Source: an uncultured Collinsella sp. (GTDB lineage: Bacteria > Actinomycetota > Coriobacteriia > Coriobacteriales > Coriobacteriaceae). Taken from it: a stretch of 64,000 nt of DNA. The notes under the pieces were generated by a model that was given only the letters and a program-made list of their open reading frames with translations, ran no database searches and was not told the origin of the DNA. Positions within the stretch are counted from its first letter, which is position 1; each line of letters opens with the position of its first letter. Both the position numbers and the translations under genes were made by a program. Where the stretch lies: the NCBI GenBank assembly GCA_900768435.1, contig CAAGCW010000011.1, forward strand, positions 1 through 64,000, written 5' to 3'. Below, piece by piece: positions 6,934-15,528 of the stretch.

Positions 6934-8424
6934 TTAGAGAAGCTTCTTGAGCTCCTCGGCAACAGCCTGGACCTGCGTGCCGATGATGACCTGGGTAGCA
7001 CCCTTGTCCATCTTCATGACACCCAGAGCACCAGCCTTCTTGCAGGCAGCCTCGTCGACCAGAGCGGAATCGCCGAGCTCGAAGCGCAGGCGAGTAGCGC
7101 AGCAGTCAACGGTCTTGACGTTCTCCTTGCCACCGACGGCAGCGAGAACAGCGGCGGCCAGAGCGGCGAACTTGTCGTCGCCAGCAGCGGCGGAAGCGGA
7201 GGTCTCCTCGACATCCTCATCCTCGCGACCAGGGGTCATGAGGTTGAACTTGGTGATGGCGAAGCGGAACACGAGGTAGAAGACCAGGAAGGCAGCGATG
7301 CCCAGCGGGATGATCATCCAGGTGTTGGCAGCAGCCGGGAGGCTAGAGGAGAACAGGAGGTCGGTAGCACCAGCGGAGAAGCAGAAGCCAGCACGGAAAC
7401 CAACATAGTAGGTGATGATGGTGAAGATGCCGTACAGGGCAGCGTACACGACGTAGAGCGGGAAGCACAGGAACATGAAGCCGAACTCGAAGGGCTCGGT
7501 GACGCCGCAGACAAAGGCGCAGATAGCAGCGGAGACAACCAGGCCAATAGCAGCCTTCTTGTTCTTAGCGGTCTGAACCATAGCCAGGGCAGCGCCCGGG
7601 ATACCGAACATCATGCAGGGGAAGAAGCCGGACATGTACATACCGAGGCTCCACTTGACGTCAGCAGAGGTCTCGCCAGCCCAGAAGTGGGTCAGGTCGC
7701 CCAGGCCGATGGTGTCGAACCAGAACACGTTGTTCAGGGCGTGGTGCAGACCGGTCGGGATGAGCAGGCGGTTGAGGAAGGCGTAGATGCCAGCGCCGAT
7801 GCCGCCCATGGCAGCGATACCCTCGCCCAGAGCGACGAGCGCACCGAAGATGAGGGGCCAAGCGAAGAGCAGGACGACGGAGACGACGATGCAGATGACG
7901 GCGGTCATGATGGCGACGCAACGCTTGCCGGAGAAGAAGGCCAGCCAGTCGGGAAGACGGGTGTCCTTGAACTTGTTGTAGCAAGTGCCACCGATGATGG
8001 CGGACAGGATGCCGATGAAGGAGTTACCAGCGATCTTGGAGAACGCGATACCCTCGGTCGTGGCAAGCCAAGCGGTCTGGGCGTCGGCGTCCATACCACG
8101 AATGGTGCCAACAACAGCGGGATTCAGGAGCTGCTGGATCATCAGGAAGGCAACGAGGCCAGCGAGGCCAGCAGTGCCATCGTGATCGTCGGCAAGGCCG
8201 ACAGCGGCGCCGACTGCGAACAGCCAGGCCATGTTATCGATAAGAGCGCCGCCTGCCTTGATGAGCAGGAAGCCGGCGGTATAGGCAAAACCGGTAGTGT
8301 CACCGGCAGCACCCATGACTGCGGGAGCGAGCAGATAGCCCACGCCCATAAGAATACCTGCGACGGGAAGCGCCGCGACGGGAAGCATCAGCGCTTTGCC
8401 GAGCTTCTGGAGGTACTTCATCAT
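6934..8424 (-). CDS. nagE: PTS IICB permease, N-acetylglucosamine/glucose type
   Basis: The 496-residue membrane protein fuses an EIIC domain (about residues 1-385, with many hydrophobic helices and the substrate-site segment LIPTGLHHALN near residue 220) to a C-terminal EIIB domain (about residues 420-496) with the phospho-cysteine motif DCCATRLRFEL. No EIIA domain is attached, so a separate IIA is needed. The start at MMKYLQKL is supported by GGAGGAGAT upstream. The segments resemble GlcNAc-specific NagE more than glucose PtsG, and the neighbours nagA and GntR agree; the sugar is still an inference. Three operator-like sites lie 300-350 bases upstream. Confidence 0.85.
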   Translation of the reverse strand: MMKYLQKLGKALMLPVAALPVAGILMGVGYLLAPAVMGAAGDTTGFAYTAGFLLIKAGGALIDNMAWLFAVGAAVGLADDHDGTAGLAGLVAFLMIQQLLNPAVVGTIRGMDADAQTAWLATTEGIAFSKIAGNSFIGILSAIIGGTCYNKFKDTRLPDWLAFFSGKRCVAIMTAVICIVVSVVLLFAWPLIFGALVALGEGIAAMGGIGAGIYAFLNRLLIPTGLHHALNNVFWFDTIGLGDLTHFWAGETSADVKWSLGMYMSGFFPCMMFGIPGAALAMVQTAKNKKAAIGLVVSAAICAFVCGVTEPFEFGFMFLCFPLYVVYAALYGIFTIITYYVGFRAGFCFSAGATDLLFSSSLPAAANTWMIIPLGIAAFLVFYLVFRFAITKFNLMTPGREDEDVEETSASAAAGDDKFAALAAAVLAAVGGKENVKTVDCCATRLRFELGDSALVDEAACKKAGALGVMKMDKGATQVIIGTQVQAVAEELKKLL

Positions 8425-8878
8425 ATGGTATCTCCTCCAACCTTTCTTTCGTTGTTCACCAACGAGTTCCATGTCCGCGCCTTATGCATACCGGCTTCTC
8501 CGCTTGCCGGCATTGGTGCGCAAACTTAGACAACCCAGTCCCTTTTTTGGGTTGCTGGTATGTACGTTAGCACACACTCTATTCAAACGTCCACCACATT
8601 TCGTTCAAATTACTATATCGTTGCCAAACGGTTATTTTTGGCCCGTAAACGGTAATTTACGCAGGTAGACATGCTGCGTTTCTTTCATTACCAAACTAAT
8701 TCTTAGCAATTTCCATTCGATTTCGTCTCAAAATTGGTTACTACCAGATGAACAGTGGTACCACATTGTTACTACCAGTTCGCCCGAAATCGGTTGCACT
8801 TTACATGAATAAAGTCCCCCAGAATTTGCATATAACCCCCCCCCTTTTTTTTTCACCACCCCCTCCTACAACGCAAAA
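8425..8878 (-). promoter_or_regulatory. Regulatory region of the PTS gene: three operator-like sites and a homopolymer tract
   Basis: No gene is seen in this stretch. Site 1 (8734-8747, TTGGTTACTACCAG) and site 3 (8766-8778, TTGTTACTACCAG) resemble the site before the GntR gene; a perfect palindrome GTGGTACCAC lies between them at 8755-8764. Nearer the gene, on its coding strand, are two small hairpins, CAACCCA with TGGGTTG (around 8530-8555) and CCGGC with GCCGG (around 8490-8515), that could fold in the leader. A run of nine C followed by nine T occupies 8836-8853. Confidence 0.55.
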
Positions 8879-8912
8879 AGCCCGCTAGAACGATGTCCGT
8901 TCTAGCGGGCTT
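8879..8912. terminator. Bidirectional terminator hairpin
   Basis: AAGCCCGCTAGAACG pairs perfectly with CGTTCTAGCGGGCTT around a short loop. On the minus strand it is followed by TTTTTGCG and ends the gene whose stop is at 8955. Confidence 0.88.
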
Positions 8913-8954
8913 AATCAGGTATTTGGGCCTCGCGCTCGAAAGCTCGGGCAACCT

Positions 8955-10049
8955 TTAAGCAAACAGGCCGTAGATGCTGATGTTGGCCTTGGCGTAGAGG
9001 CCGTTAGCATACTCGGTCCACTTGGAGCTGGCGCTCGAAGCCTGCGAAGAGTACTGCTGGTAGGCGGTGTAATAGGCGGTCATGGCCTGCTTGTAGGTGG
9101 CGCTATCGGCCGTAAAGGCATCATCGGCGAACGCCTTAGCATAGGTGCTGTCGGCATCCTTCCAAGTGCCCTTCTCGCTATCCCACTCATCGCCGGCAAG
9201 GTTGATGATGTAGTCGGCGTAGTCCTTGCTCGCGGTCTCCTCGTTGCCGTCAGCAGGCTCGGTCGGGGCGGTCGGCATGCTTGCGGAGCTGTCGCCGACC
9301 TTCTTCTTATAGAGCTTCTGTAGCGTCGCGGACTGGCGGACGATCTGCTTGGCCTGGTCCTTGGACACGCCGTACTGCGTGGCCATGGTCTTGTAGTCGG
9401 AGGTGCCGATGGAATCCTCGGCGTACTGCTTCATTTCCTTGGAAGAAACGGTAATGCCCTCGTCCTCGGCAGCGTCCAGCAAAATCTTGTTGCGCACGTA
9501 GGACAGGATAACGTCGGCAGACGGAGCGGTGTAGTTGCCATCGCTATCCTTGACGGTGTCGAGGCTGTACTGGCTCTCGATTGCCTCGCGCGCGGTGATA
9601 TCGCTCTTCTTGCCGTTGTAGCTATAGCTTGCCACGGTCGAATCGAGCTGGTCCTCGGTCAGGGTCGACGAGCCGACACCCTTGCCGCCAAAGCCGCCAT
9701 TGCCAATAAAGAAGCCGACCACCGCAGCAATCACGATGGCGACCACAAAGGCGGCAATCATCGTCTTCTTGTGCTTGGATGCGCAACCGCCCTCATTGGA
9801 TGCCGGGATATCGTCGTCCTCATCCTGGGCCTCGGGCATCAGGTTCTCGTCAGCGGCGTCTGCTGCGATCTGAGCCTCCAGACGAGCGTCCTCCTCCTCG
9901 GCCGTCGTGCCAGCAACAATGTGCTCGGCAGACGTGCCGGCGACCAGGTCGATCTTCTCGTCCTCGTCACCGTCGGGGCCTTCGCCGCGCTCGATGATCT
10001 GGATGCCGTCGATCTCGTCCTTCTCGTCCTTCTTTTGAATCAGACCCAT
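8955..10049 (-). CDS. Membrane-anchored SurA-like protein with acidic cytoplasmic N-terminus
   Basis: The 364-residue protein has a long acidic N-terminal region (about residues 1-90, rich in Asp, Glu and Ala), one transmembrane segment (about residues 95-115, IAAFVVAIVIAAVVGFFIG), and an exported helical domain. Residues about 165-250 resemble a SurA N-terminal chaperone domain: an EGITVSSKEMKQYAED segment and paired helices ending in LQKLYKKKVG. No parvulin active-site domain is visible. The topology (cytoplasmic N-terminus, C-terminal domain outside) is inferred. It has its own terminator and lies downstream of, but separated by a hairpin from, the isocitrate dehydrogenase operon. A role in folding of secreted proteins is plausible, not shown. 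Confidence 0.8.
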   Translation of the reverse strand: MGLIQKKDEKDEIDGIQIIERGEGPDGDEDEKIDLVAGTSAEHIVAGTTAEEEDARLEAQIAADAADENLMPEAQDEDDDIPASNEGGCASKHKKTMIAAFVVAIVIAAVVGFFIGNGGFGGKGVGSSTLTEDQLDSTVASYSYNGKKSDITAREAIESQYSLDTVKDSDGNYTAPSADVILSYVRNKILLDAAEDEGITVSSKEMKQYAEDSIGTSDYKTMATQYGVSKDQAKQIVRQSATLQKLYKKKVGDSSASMPTAPTEPADGNEETASKDYADYIINLAGDEWDSEKGTWKDADSTYAKAFADDAFTADSATYKQAMTAYYTAYQQYSSQASSASSKWTEYANGLYAKANISIYGLFA

Positions 10050-10086
10050 ATCAATTACTCCTTGTTAGGAAACATAGTCCCCAATA

Positions 10087-10117
10087 GAATACGCCCGACG
10101 AGGCGCCGGGCGTATTC
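10087..10117 (-). terminator. Hairpin ending the isocitrate dehydrogenase operon
   Basis: GAATACGCCCG pairs perfectly with CGGGCGTATTC around a 9-nt loop, between the stop at 10176 and the next minus-strand gene. The T-run is weak. Confidence 0.65.
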
Positions 10118-10175
10118 ATTCTTAGGTTATACGCAAACACTTAAGTACTATTTAGGCGTTTGCAGCGTGCGTACC

Positions 10176-11261
10176 TTAGGCCAGGTGCGCGATAACGGCA
10201 TCGGCAAAGGCCTGCGTGCCCACAGCGCCCTCAACGGAGCCGGTCTGGGCACGACGCACGTCACCGGTAACCTGCTCGCCCTCGTCGAGCGTGGCGGAGA
10301 CGGCGGCGCGAATGCAGTTGGCGGCGTCGTTCTCGCCCAGGTGATCGAGCATCATCGCAGCAGAGAGGATCTCGGCCGTGGGGTTGGCGATATCCTGACC
10401 GGCGATATCGGGCGCGGAGCCGTGCGTAGCCTCAAAGATTGCGCAGTCGGCACCGATGTTGGAGCCGGGGGCCATTCCTAAGCCGCCCACCAGGCCGGCA
10501 CACAGGTCGCTCACGATGTCGCCGTACAGGTTGGGCAGCACCAGGACATCGAAGTCGTTGGGGTTCTGGACCAGGCCCATGCAGGTGGCGTCGACGATCT
10601 TGTCGTTGAACTCGATGTCGGGATAGTTAGCGGCGACCTCGCGCGCAACGCGCAGGAACAGACCGTCGGTCGCCTTCATGATGTTGGCCTTGTGCACGGC
10701 CGTCACCTTTTTGCGGCCGCAGCGGCGGGCGTACTCAAAGGCGTACTCCACAATGCGACGGCTCTTGGCGATGGAGATGGGCTTGATCGAGATGGCGGAA
10801 TCGGCGGCGAAGGTCTTTTGGCCCGAGCGCTCGACAAGCTGCGAGAGCTCCTCGACCTCGGCAGCGCCCTCGTCGAACTCGATGCCAGCGTAGAGGTCCT
10901 CGGTGTTCTCGCGCACGATGACCAGGTCGACGTCGCGGAAGCGCGAGCCGTCGCCCGGCTGCGACAGGCAGGGGCGCACGCAGGCGTACAGGTCGAAATG
11001 CTTGCGCAGGGCCACGTTGACGCTGCGGAAACCCGTGCCGACCGGTGTGGTGATGGGGCCCTTGATGGCAACCTTGGTCTGGGCGACCGCATCGAGCACA
11101 TGTTGGGGCAGCGGCGTGCCAAACTCGTCCATGACGCCGGCGCCGGCCTCCTGGACGTTCCAGTTGATCTGGACGCCGGTGGCCTCGACCACGCGGCGCA
11201 TGGCCTGCGTAATCTCGGGACCGATACCGTCACCGGGAATCAGGACTACATCGTGCGCCAT
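10176..11261 (-). CDS. icd: Isocitrate dehydrogenase, NAD-type
   Basis: The 361-residue enzyme belongs to the isocitrate/isopropylmalate dehydrogenase family and should oxidise isocitrate to 2-oxoglutarate. It shows the IPGDGIGPEI start, the substrate loop RENTEDLYAGIE near residue 117, the metal-binding region with conserved Asp residues, and HGSAPDIAGQDIANP near residue 275. The acidic and hydrophobic residues (D, I) after HGSAP point to NAD rather than NADP as cofactor, by comparison with known family rules. It is the last gene of a tight minus-strand group, 6 bases after the HEAT-like gene. A tartrate or isopropylmalate substrate cannot be fully excluded. Confidence 0.87.
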   Translation of the reverse strand: MAHDVVLIPGDGIGPEITQAMRRVVEATGVQINWNVQEAGAGVMDEFGTPLPQHVLDAVAQTKVAIKGPITTPVGTGFRSVNVALRKHFDLYACVRPCLSQPGDGSRFRDVDLVIVRENTEDLYAGIEFDEGAAEVEELSQLVERSGQKTFAADSAISIKPISIAKSRRIVEYAFEYARRCGRKKVTAVHKANIMKATDGLFLRVAREVAANYPDIEFNDKIVDATCMGLVQNPNDFDVLVLPNLYGDIVSDLCAGLVGGLGMAPGSNIGADCAIFEATHGSAPDIAGQDIANPTAEILSAAMMLDHLGENDAANCIRAAVSATLDEGEQVTGDVRRAQTGSVEGAVGTQAFADAVIAHLA

Positions 11262-11267
11262 AATCTG

Positions 11268-11966
11268 TTACTCCTCGTCTTCGGCGTCGTCAGATTTTTT
11301 TACGCTAGCACGCTTCTTCTTTTTGGAGAGATCCAGGCCAAAACGTTTAACAAGCATTTCGCAAATCTCGCTCGAACGGGCCTTGAGATAGCTGCCCTTA
11401 CCGTTCTCGGCATCGAACTTAAGGCGCAGCGCAAGCTTCTCGGCAACCTCGGCGTCGATCTCGCCCTGGCAAAACTCGTACAGGCAACCGAGCATGTCGC
11501 GATACTCAAGGTCGCCGTGGTAGCACTGGATGGCCTCGTCCAGGATGGGCCAAGCTTCGCGCGAACGCTCGACGCTCGTGGCACCCCACACGCACAGCAG
11601 GCGGAAGGCGGCATAGCGCAGCGTGGAGGAGATCTCGTCGAACAGTGCGGTCTCGGCGCCCTCAAAGGCATCGCCCAGCTGCTCGGGGCAGGTGGTGGCG
11701 AGCGCCGTCAGGGCATCGAGCGCCTCCCAGCGGGTCTGCGCCTCGGGGCGGTCGAGCGCCTCGATCAGCGCTGGCACGCAGGGCACGACGCGCTGCGGAT
11801 CGCGCTCGGCAAGCAGGTGCAGCACACGGGCGGCAAACTGGCGGATGCGGCGCGTGGGGCAGCCGAGCTCCTGGACCAGGCGGTCGACGGCGTTCTCGTT
11901 CTCCTCTGCCAGCTGGAGCTGTGCCAGCTCCTCGTCGGTGAGCTGTTCGTCTTTGTTTTCTGCCAT
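11268..11966 (-). CDS. HEAT-repeat-like helical protein
   Basis: The 232-residue protein is almost entirely helical, with repeated hydrophobic helix pairs typical of HEAT-like repeats (about residues 25-190: RQFAARVLHLLAERDP, CVPALIEALDRPE, ALDALTALATTCPEQ and so on). An acidic N-terminus and a basic, then acidic, low-complexity C-terminal tail (KKKKRASVKK) frame it. It sits between a membrane protein gene and icd with gaps of 15 and 6 bases, so the genes are almost surely cotranscribed. Such scaffolds bind other proteins; no partner is evident. It contains no recognisable catalytic motif. Confidence 0.75.
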   Translation of the reverse strand: MAENKDEQLTDEELAQLQLAEENENAVDRLVQELGCPTRRIRQFAARVLHLLAERDPQRVVPCVPALIEALDRPEAQTRWEALDALTALATTCPEQLGDAFEGAETALFDEISSTLRYAAFRLLCVWGATSVERSREAWPILDEAIQCYHGDLEYRDMLGCLYEFCQGEIDAEVAEKLALRLKFDAENGKGSYLKARSSEICEMLVKRFGLDLSKKKKRASVKKSDDAEDEE

Positions 11967-11981
11967 AGTTACCTCTTCTTA

Positions 11982-12410
11982 CTATTTCTTAGCGTGCTTG
12001 CCAGCACCCTTGCTGTCATCGGTGACCGAGATGAGCTGTCGGTCGGCCGCGCCATTGCGACGTGCGCGGCGGCGCTCCTCGGCGTCGCCCGCGTCGGCGG
12101 CGGCGCGATGAGCCTTGTTGACGTTAAAGACCTCGTCGTGCTTGCGCCACGGACCGACGGACTCGCCAAAGCTAATCTTAAGGCCTGCGATAAAGCCGCC
12201 GAGCCAGCCGATCGGCGCAAACTGCACCAGCGGGAACAGCGAGAACACCCAGGTCAGCAGGACGACTGCCGCCGCACCCGCAAAGTTGGCAATCCAGTAG
12301 TCGCGCTTGGTGATCACGCGCTTTTCGCAGGCCCACTGGCCGCACAAAAAGCCGATGTAGATCGCAAAGAGAAAGAGCACCAGCGCAAGCACCACGAACG
12401 TCCAGCTCAT
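11982..12410 (-). CDS. Small membrane protein with charged cytoplasmic tail
   Basis: The 142-residue protein starts with MSWTF, five bases after the stop of the upstream dehydrogenase gene. GGGGAG, which overlaps that stop region, serves as ribosome binding site. Hydrophobic segments are seen at about residues 4-24 and 40-60, with a third weaker one at 65-80. The last 55 residues are strongly charged (AEERRRARRNGAADRQ), probably cytoplasmic. I do not recognise a family. Its position between the dehydrogenase and the HEAT-like protein suggests a conserved operon, but the job is unknown. Confidence 0.7.
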   Translation of the reverse strand: MSWTFVVLALVLFLFAIYIGFLCGQWACEKRVITKRDYWIANFAGAAAVVLLTWVFSLFPLVQFAPIGWLGGFIAGLKISFGESVGPWRKHDEVFNVNKAHRAAADAGDAEERRRARRNGAADRQLISVTDDSKGAGKHAKK

Positions 12411-12415
12411 AGGCG

Positions 12416-13495
12416 CTACTCCCCGTGATGGTGGCCGCAGCAGCACTCGCGGCCGTCGTCATGGCCGTGGCCACCGCAGCACTCGTGGTCCTCGCCGTGG
12501 TGATGGCCACAACCGCACTCATGGTCCTCGCCGTGCTCGCCGCAACCGCAACCTTCCTCGTGAGCGCCATGCTCCTCGGGACGATACTGCGACCAGTCCA
12601 GACCGGCGGCGATGGCATCGGCCTCCTCCTTATAGAGGACCGTGATGGCCTGGGTGCCCAGCTTGGCACCACCGATAGCGTCGAGCATGTCGTAGAGCGT
12701 AAAGGCCACGTCGGCGCCGGGCAGCGCGAGCTCGCGGTCGTCGGCGTAAGCAAGGGCCAGGCGCAGGTCCTTAATGAAGTGCTCGACCATAAAGCCGGGC
12801 TTGTAGTCGCCGTCGAGCGCCTTGGGAGCCAGGCTCTCCATGGCGCCGGACTTGCCGGTACCGCCCAAGATCATCTGGCGGGTCTTCTCCAGGTCAAGGC
12901 CGCTCAGCTCGGCAAATGCCATGGCGTCTGCCATACCGACCATGCAGGCGCCCAGCGACACCTGGTTGGCGAGCTTGGCAGCCTGGCCTTTGCCGGCGCC
13001 GTCGAAGCAGCAGATATTTGCCGCAAAGGTGGCAAGGATGTCGCGGACTGGGGCGATATCGTTCTCGGTGGCGCCCACGATAGCCGTGAGCGTGCCGGCG
13101 ATAGCACCAGACTCGCCGCCGGTGACGGGGCAGTCAAACGCCATGCGGCCGGAAACCTGGGCGGCCTCGGCAATGTCGCGCGCCAGCTCGGGGGAGCTCG
13201 TGGTGAGGTCGATCAGCACCGCGCCCGGCTTGGTGCACGCGAGCAGGCCGTCGCCCGCCAGGTAGAGCTCCTCGACCTCGGAGGGATAGCCCACCATGGT
13301 AAAGACGACGTCGGCGTTCGCCACGGCATCTGCCGGCGTATCGGCCCAGACTGCGCCGTGCTCGATAAGCGCCGCCGCCTTGGACTTAGTGCGGTTGTTG
13401 ACCGTGACGGGATAGCCGGCATCCAGGATGTGGCCGGCGATGGGGGCACCCATGATTCCGGTGCCGATGAATGCGACGGAGAGCTTGTTTGCCAT
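12416..13495 (-). CDS. 3-hydroxyisobutyrate dehydrogenase-like enzyme with His/Cys-rich C-terminal tail
   Basis: The first 300 residues follow the beta-hydroxyacid dehydrogenase family: the NAD(P) Rossmann motif GTGIMGAPIAG (about residues 11-21), the substrate-binding DCPVTGGESGA near residue 122, and the catalytic Lys in GKGQAAKLANQ near residue 172. The family reduces or oxidises short beta-hydroxyacids such as tartronate semialdehyde or hydroxyisobutyrate. From about residue 308 the protein carries an extra tail of about 50 residues, rich in His, Cys, Gly and Glu, with GCGCGEH, CGCGHHHGE and ECCCGHHHGE blocks. The tail looks able to bind Ni, Zn or Cu. The tail is in frame and ends with the natural stop, so it is not an obvious frameshift. 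It is the first gene of the operon that ends with icd. Confidence 0.88.
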   Translation of the reverse strand: MANKLSVAFIGTGIMGAPIAGHILDAGYPVTVNNRTKSKAAALIEHGAVWADTPADAVANADVVFTMVGYPSEVEELYLAGDGLLACTKPGAVLIDLTTSSPELARDIAEAAQVSGRMAFDCPVTGGESGAIAGTLTAIVGATENDIAPVRDILATFAANICCFDGAGKGQAAKLANQVSLGACMVGMADAMAFAELSGLDLEKTRQMILGGTGKSGAMESLAPKALDGDYKPGFMVEHFIKDLRLALAYADDRELALPGADVAFTLYDMLDAIGGAKLGTQAITVLYKEEADAIAAGLDWSQYRPEEHGAHEEGCGCGEHGEDHECGCGHHHGEDHECCGGHGHDDGRECCCGHHHGE

Positions 13496-13593
13496 GAAAC
13501 CTTTCCTTTTGGGTTGGGTGTTGTTACCAGGTTGAATACTCGGTGCCAGCGTTTGGGCTGTGAGTTGGGATCGATTACGGCCGCGTTACTTGC

Positions 13594-14547
13594 CTACTGA
13601 CCGCGCACGCGGCGGGCGATGCGGTCGGAAAGCGACGCCTTGTCGGCGCGGTTCTTGCCCCAAAACGCGCAAGCCACCATGCCGGGGCCCACGTGCGAGC
13701 CAATGGTGGGGCCCACAGAGCTGCGGATGATGGTCACGTCGGCGCAGCCTTCCTCCTTGCGGATGGCGGCCTCGAGCCAGTCGCCGTCCTTTTCGGCATC
13801 GGCCGTCATAATGGCGATGGGCATGGTGCGATCGGGCACATAGTTCTCGCGGAACGACTTGAGAATGGACTTGAGCGCCTTCTTGCGACCGCGGTTGACG
13901 CCGATCAGCGACAGCGAGCCGGCCAGGTCGTAGGACAGCTCGGGTTTGACGTCGAGCTTTGCCGTGAGCTGTGCCGCCGCGGGCGGAATGCGGCCGCCGG
14001 CAGCCAGCGCGTCAAAGCTCTCGAGCGTAAAGTAACCGTGGACATAGGTCTTGGCCTCGTTTGCCCAGTCGACCAGCTGCTTGGCGGTCAGTCCCGCCGA
14101 ACGCTGGCGCACGGCCTCAAGCGCCAAGAGCTCGCCGGTCGCACAGGGCAGAGCGTTGTCGACCACGTACAGCTCAAAGTTGGGATACTCGGCGCGCACG
14201 GCGTCCGCCGCCTGGCACGCGGAGTTGTAGCTCGACGACAGCGCCGAGGTAAAGCACAGGTAGACCGTGGGCGTACCCTCTTTGGCGCACTCGGTAAAGA
14301 ACTCGATATAGCGACCGAGCGACACAGCCGAGGTGGACACGCGGGCACCGGCGCGCATGCGGTCGTAGAACTCCTTGGGTGTGATGCTCGACCAGATGTC
14401 ATCCGTGCGCTCCTCGCCATCGATAATGAAGGGGAAACCCAAGATATCGACATCGAGGTTCGCGGCGACCTCGGGGCTAAAGTCGCAGCAGGTATCGACG
14501 ACGATGCGGCAACGGTCCGAATGACCGGCGGATGCGGCCTTGTCCAT
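13594..14547 (-). CDS. DegV family fatty-acid-binding protein
   Basis: The roughly 317-residue protein has the DegV layout: an N-terminal domain beginning IVVDTCCDFSPE (about residues 15-26), the STSAVS motif near residue 72 that contacts the bound lipid head group, and the SALSSSYNSA segment near residue 103. A C-terminal domain follows with GRKKALK. DegV/FakB proteins hold a fatty acid for phosphorylation by FakA; no FakA is in this window, and which lipid is bound is unknown. ATG at 14547 is preferred over a TTG one codon earlier because AGGAG sits eight bases upstream. The gene probably has its own promoter, since a terminator precedes it. Confidence 0.9.
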   Translation of the reverse strand: MDKAASAGHSDRCRIVVDTCCDFSPEVAANLDVDILGFPFIIDGEERTDDIWSSITPKEFYDRMRAGARVSTSAVSLGRYIEFFTECAKEGTPTVYLCFTSALSSSYNSACQAADAVRAEYPNFELYVVDNALPCATGELLALEAVRQRSAGLTAKQLVDWANEAKTYVHGYFTLESFDALAAGGRIPPAAAQLTAKLDVKPELSYDLAGSLSLIGVNRGRKKALKSILKSFRENYVPDRTMPIAIMTADAEKDGDWLEAAIRKEEGCADVTIIRSSVGPTIGSHVGPGMVACAFWGKNRADKASLSDRIARRVRGQ

Positions 14548-14565
14548 CAAAGCGACTCCTTACGT

Positions 14566-14597
14566 AAAAAGGCGGCCACCCGCATGGGATGGCCGCC
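14566..14597 (-). terminator. Terminator of the hpf gene
   Basis: On the minus strand GGCGGCCA pairs with TGGCCGCC and is followed by TTTTT. Confidence 0.85.
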
Positions 14598-14626
14598 AAC
14601 CGTTAACTCATGCAAGTTAACGTATT

Positions 14627-15211
14627 TTACTCGTCAAGTGTTTCGATACGGGGCTTGATGATGCCATATCCACCATTCTTACGGTGATACACCACATTGA
14701 TGAGGCCAGTCGTCGCGTTCTCGAACACGTAGAAGTCGTGGCCCAGCAGATCGGTCTGCACCAGCGCCTGCTCCTCAGTCATCGGGGTGACATCGATGAC
14801 CTTCTCGCGGACGAGCAGGTCGTCGTCCTCCTCGGGCAGCAGCAGGTCGGCCAGATCCTCGACACGCTCGACCGGTGCAACATCCGCTGCGCTGGCACCA
14901 CCCTGGCGGTTGTCCACGACCTTGGTCTTGAACTTGCGCAGCTGGCGGGTGACCTTATCGGCGGAGAGGTCGATGGCGGCGTACATATCTGCACCGTGCT
15001 CGGCAACGCGAATCACCGAACCGCGGGCGCGAACCGTAACCTCGACGATTGCCGGGTTGGGGTTCGAGGGGTTCTTCTCATAGCGAAGTACAACGTCGAC
15101 CGTCATGGGCTCGATATCGAAAACCTTGAGCGCCTCGCCGATCTTCTCATCCACATGCGCACGCAGAGCATCGGTTACCGTCGTCTTGCGTCCAGAAACC
15201 TTGATATCCAT
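14627..15211 (-). CDS. hpf: Long-form ribosome hibernation promoting factor
   Basis: The 194-residue protein has the two-domain long HPF form. The N-terminal S30AE/YfiA domain (about residues 1-105) starts MDIKVSGRKTTVTDALR and contains the RYEKNPSN and DMYAAIDLSADKV segments. After a linker, the C-terminal dimerisation domain (about residues 140-194) carries FYVFENATTGLINVVYHRKNGGYGIIKP. Long HPF joins two 70S ribosomes into inactive 100S particles in stationary phase. The start at 15211 is chosen on the conserved MDIK and a GGAG upstream; a longer frame to 15271 has no family support. It is monocistronic by its terminator. Confidence 0.93.
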   Translation of the reverse strand: MDIKVSGRKTTVTDALRAHVDEKIGEALKVFDIEPMTVDVVLRYEKNPSNPNPAIVEVTVRARGSVIRVAEHGADMYAAIDLSADKVTRQLRKFKTKVVDNRQGGASAADVAPVERVEDLADLLLPEEDDDLLVREKVIDVTPMTEEQALVQTDLLGHDFYVFENATTGLINVVYHRKNGGYGIIKPRIETLDE

Positions 15212-15428
15212 ACGTGGCTCCAATCTGCCTCGGGGACTTACTGTACTGGCTATGTACCCATTGCCGTGCATTTAATCACGCGGATTCCCAAAGACCCGAA
15301 TAACGATTGCTTGATACCGCATACCGAAGTCTCGCACTTTTCCGTGGCAAAGTGCGCTATGGGAGGGCGTCGGCGGCTTTGTATTTGGTCCTGAAAATTG
15401 GCTTTGACCTGCTGGTTTTATTGGGATG

Positions 15429-15462
15429 AAAAAGCCGGGCTCCCCTATTGGGGAAGCCCGGC
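15429..15462 (-). terminator. Terminator of the solute-binding lipoprotein gene
   Basis: On the minus strand GCCGGGCTTCCCC pairs with GGGGAGCCCGGC and is followed by TTTTTC. Confidence 0.9.
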
Positions 15463-15528
15463 AGTGCGTGTTGAAACCGTGAAGAGGTGTCCTTTTCAAC
15501 GTATAGGAGACACCACCCCTAGCAATAA

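Noticed and set aside
10692..12428. A 578-codon plus-strand frame across icd and its neighbours
   Set aside because: It mirrors four real minus-strand genes with recognisable motifs and tight operon spacing; composition is a shadow of GNC codons.
12416..12580. The His/Cys-rich tail as a frameshift artefact
   Set aside because: The tail stays in frame, ends with a stop five bases before the next gene, and keeps that gene's ribosome binding site.
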